This document shows positions 62,831-64,000 of a stretch of 64,000 nucleotides of DNA, piece after piece. Position 1 is the stretch's first letter. Each line of letters opens with the position of its first letter. Source of the DNA: Limnochordaceae bacterium (GTDB taxonomy: Bacteria; Bacillota; Limnochordia; Limnochordales; Geochordaceae); the NCBI GenBank assembly GCA_014896295.1, contig JADBKR010000007.1, forward strand, positions 124,001-188,000, in the 5' to 3' direction. Under the pieces are notes generated by a model. That model was not told the DNA's origin. It worked only from the letters and a program-made list of their open reading frames with translations, and did no database searches. The position numbers were made by a program, and so were the translations under genes.

Positions 62831-64000
62831 TCAGCGACCGCCCGGCTGCCGGAACTGGGGCAGCCAGTCGCGGTGCGCCTCGAGCAGCTCGTCGACCATC
62901 GCGGTGATCTCGTCGAGGGTGAGCTCGGCAGCCGTGTGGGGATCCAGCATGGCCGCGTGGACCACGTGATCCCGTTTGCCCGTGAGCGCAGCTTCGACGG
63001 CTACCGCCTGCACGTTGACGTTGGTCTGGATCAAGGCCGCCAGGTGGACCGGGAGCGCCCCGACGCGGGTGGGCTGCACCCCGGTGCGATCGACCAGGCA
63101 GGGCACCTCGACCACGCAGTCGTCCGGCAGGTTGGGGATGAGCCCCCGGTTGGGCACGTTGGCGTACACCGTCCGGGGCGTCCCCGTCTCCATGCTGTGG
63201 ATGATGAGCGGGGCGTACTCTCCGGACAGGTACACGGCCGGCAGCGTCCCGTGCTCGAGGGAGCGGCGCAGCTCCTGCCATCCGGCGATCTGCTCCTCGC
63301 AGCGGCGAGGGTACTCGTCGAGCGGGATGCGGTAGCGTTCGATGAGATCGGGCCGATCCCGGCGGATGAAGTAGGGTACGTACTCCGAGAAGTGCTCGCT
63401 CGACTCGGTGACGAAGTAGCCGAGCCGCATCATCATGTCGTAGCGGACCCGGTTCCACTCGGGCACCCGGCCTTCGTCGACGAGCCGCCGCAGCCGGGGA
63501 TAGAGGTCTTCGCCGTTGTGCTCCAGCCGCAAGTAGAAGGCCATGTGGTTGATGCCCGCGCACAGGTAGGTGAGCTCCTCGTAGGGAATGCCCAGGTCGT
63601 GCGCCAGCTGGCGAGCCGTACCCTGAACGCTGTGGCACAGGCCCACCGTCCGGACGGCAGGGACGGCGCGGCTCAAGGCCCACTGGTTCATGGCCATGGG
63701 GTTGGCGTAGTTGATGAACAGCGCCTGCGGGCAAAGCTCCTCGATGTCGCGGGCGATGTCGACGAGCACCGGGATGGTGCGAAGCGCCCGCATGATCCCG
63801 CCGATCCCCAGGGTGTCGCCAATCGTCTGGCGCAAGCCGTACTTCTTGGGGATCTCGAAGTCGATCACGGTCGCCGGCCGGTAGCCGCCCACCTGGATCA
63901 TGGAGATCACGTAGCCGGCCCCGTCGAGGGCCCGGCGGCGATCGGTCGTCGCGGTGACGGTGAGGTGCCGGCCCATCGTCTCGGCCAACCGGCGGGCCAC
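62831..64000 (-). CDS. Glycoside hydrolase family 4 (alpha-galactosidase/alpha-glucuronidase-like), N-terminus beyond the window
   Basis: 389 residues visible; the NAD-binding N-terminus is cut off by the window edge. GH4 enzymes use NAD+ and a divalent metal to split glycosidic bonds by a redox mechanism. Features: SMIQVGGYRPATVIDFEIPK, FINYANPMAMNQWALSR, the metal-ligand Cys in TVGLCHSVQGTARQLAHDLG, and the metal-ligand His in GINHMAFYL. The CHS motif is that of alpha-galactosidases, alpha-glucosidases and alpha-glucuronidases rather than the 6-phospho-glycosidases. First visible gene of the carbohydrate operon. Confidence 0.92.
   Translation of the reverse strand: MARRLAETMGRHLTVTATTDRRRALDGAGYVISMIQVGGYRPATVIDFEIPKKYGLRQTIGDTLGIGGIMRALRTIPVLVDIARDIEELCPQALFINYANPMAMNQWALSRAVPAVRTVGLCHSVQGTARQLAHDLGIPYEELTYLCAGINHMAFYLRLEHNGEDLYPRLRRLVDEGRVPEWNRVRYDMMMRLGYFVTESSEHFSEYVPYFIRRDRPDLIERYRIPLDEYPRRCEEQIAGWQELRRSLEHGTLPAVYLSGEYAPLIIHSMETGTPRTVYANVPNRGLIPNLPDDCVVEVPCLVDRTGVQPTRVGALPVHLAALIQTNVNVQAVAVEAALTGKRDHVVHAAMLDPHTAAELTLDEITAMVDELLEAHRDWLPQFRQPGGR

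Overview
The window is about 70% GC. Most genes are densely packed with strong GGAGG-type ribosome binding sites, and GTG/TTG starts are common. Long-form HPF next to secA, an ECF-type ThiT under a TPP riboswitch, a LytS/LytTR pair and the general gene style point to a thermophilic, high-GC Firmicutes lineage (Limnochordia or Symbiobacteria-like; inference). Several proteins look like outer-membrane beta-barrels (a PorV-like protein, a very large surface protein ending in Phe, a small OmpA-like barrel), which suggests a cell with two membranes. No insertion sequence, prophage or CRISPR array was seen.

Layout. 1-9.5 kb: secA (cut by the window edge), two uncharacterised genes, hpf, an amino-acid ABC cassette and a peptide-type ABC cassette, both lacking their ATPases. 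9.7-10.5 kb: TPP riboswitch and thiT. 10.6-25.9 kb: OsmC protein, Ca2+-type P-ATPase, RluD-like pseudouridine synthase, a sugar ABC cassette, an NsrR-like regulator with a quinol NO reductase, tatA, an ABC-2 exporter with a MarR regulator, and a MoeA-MobB fusion. 26-39.6 kb: a selenium/formate island read on the minus strand (selA-selB-selD, deacetylase, fdhD, Wzz-like protein, and a cytoplasmic NAD-linked formate dehydrogenase), with tRNA-Sec on the plus strand. 39.7-44.8 kb: lytS-lytTR, RuBisCO large and small subunits, and phosphoribulokinase. 45-54.6 kb: lower-GC secreted and surface proteins. 54.7-60.2 kb: a Tat-exported, selenocysteine-containing formate dehydrogenase (FdnGHI type) with FdhE. 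60.2-64 kb: a small barrel protein and carbohydrate genes (Gfo/Idh, TIM-barrel, GH4).

How the genes fit together. Two formate dehydrogenases, one cytoplasmic and NAD-linked and one facing outward and quinone-linked, bracket a Calvin-cycle RuBisCO/PRK pair. The factors to make the dehydrogenases (SelA, SelB, SelD, tRNA-Sec, FdhD, FdhE, MoeA-MobB, TatA) lie within the same 40 kb. Three in-frame UGA codons (SelD, cytoplasmic FDH, exported FDH) are each followed by a good SECIS-like hairpin. This suggests growth in which formate supplies electrons and CO2 for the Calvin cycle (inference). Two direct repeats matching the LytTR consensus at the canonical spacing lie just upstream of cbbL, and a related pair lies upstream of prk, so the adjacent LytTR regulator is a candidate controller of CO2 fixation.

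The most unusual point is that the cytoplasmic formate dehydrogenase catalytic subunit is split in two at the end of its N-terminal 4Fe-4S domain, with the halves in reversed order around a NuoE-NuoF fusion gene.

Caution: about a dozen genes carry a reading-frame break, and all breaks that can be counted go the same way (net +1). Nearly all are cured by removing one base from a short run of identical bases. This looks like a systematic insertion error in the assembly, not gene decay, and coordinates of those genes span the break.
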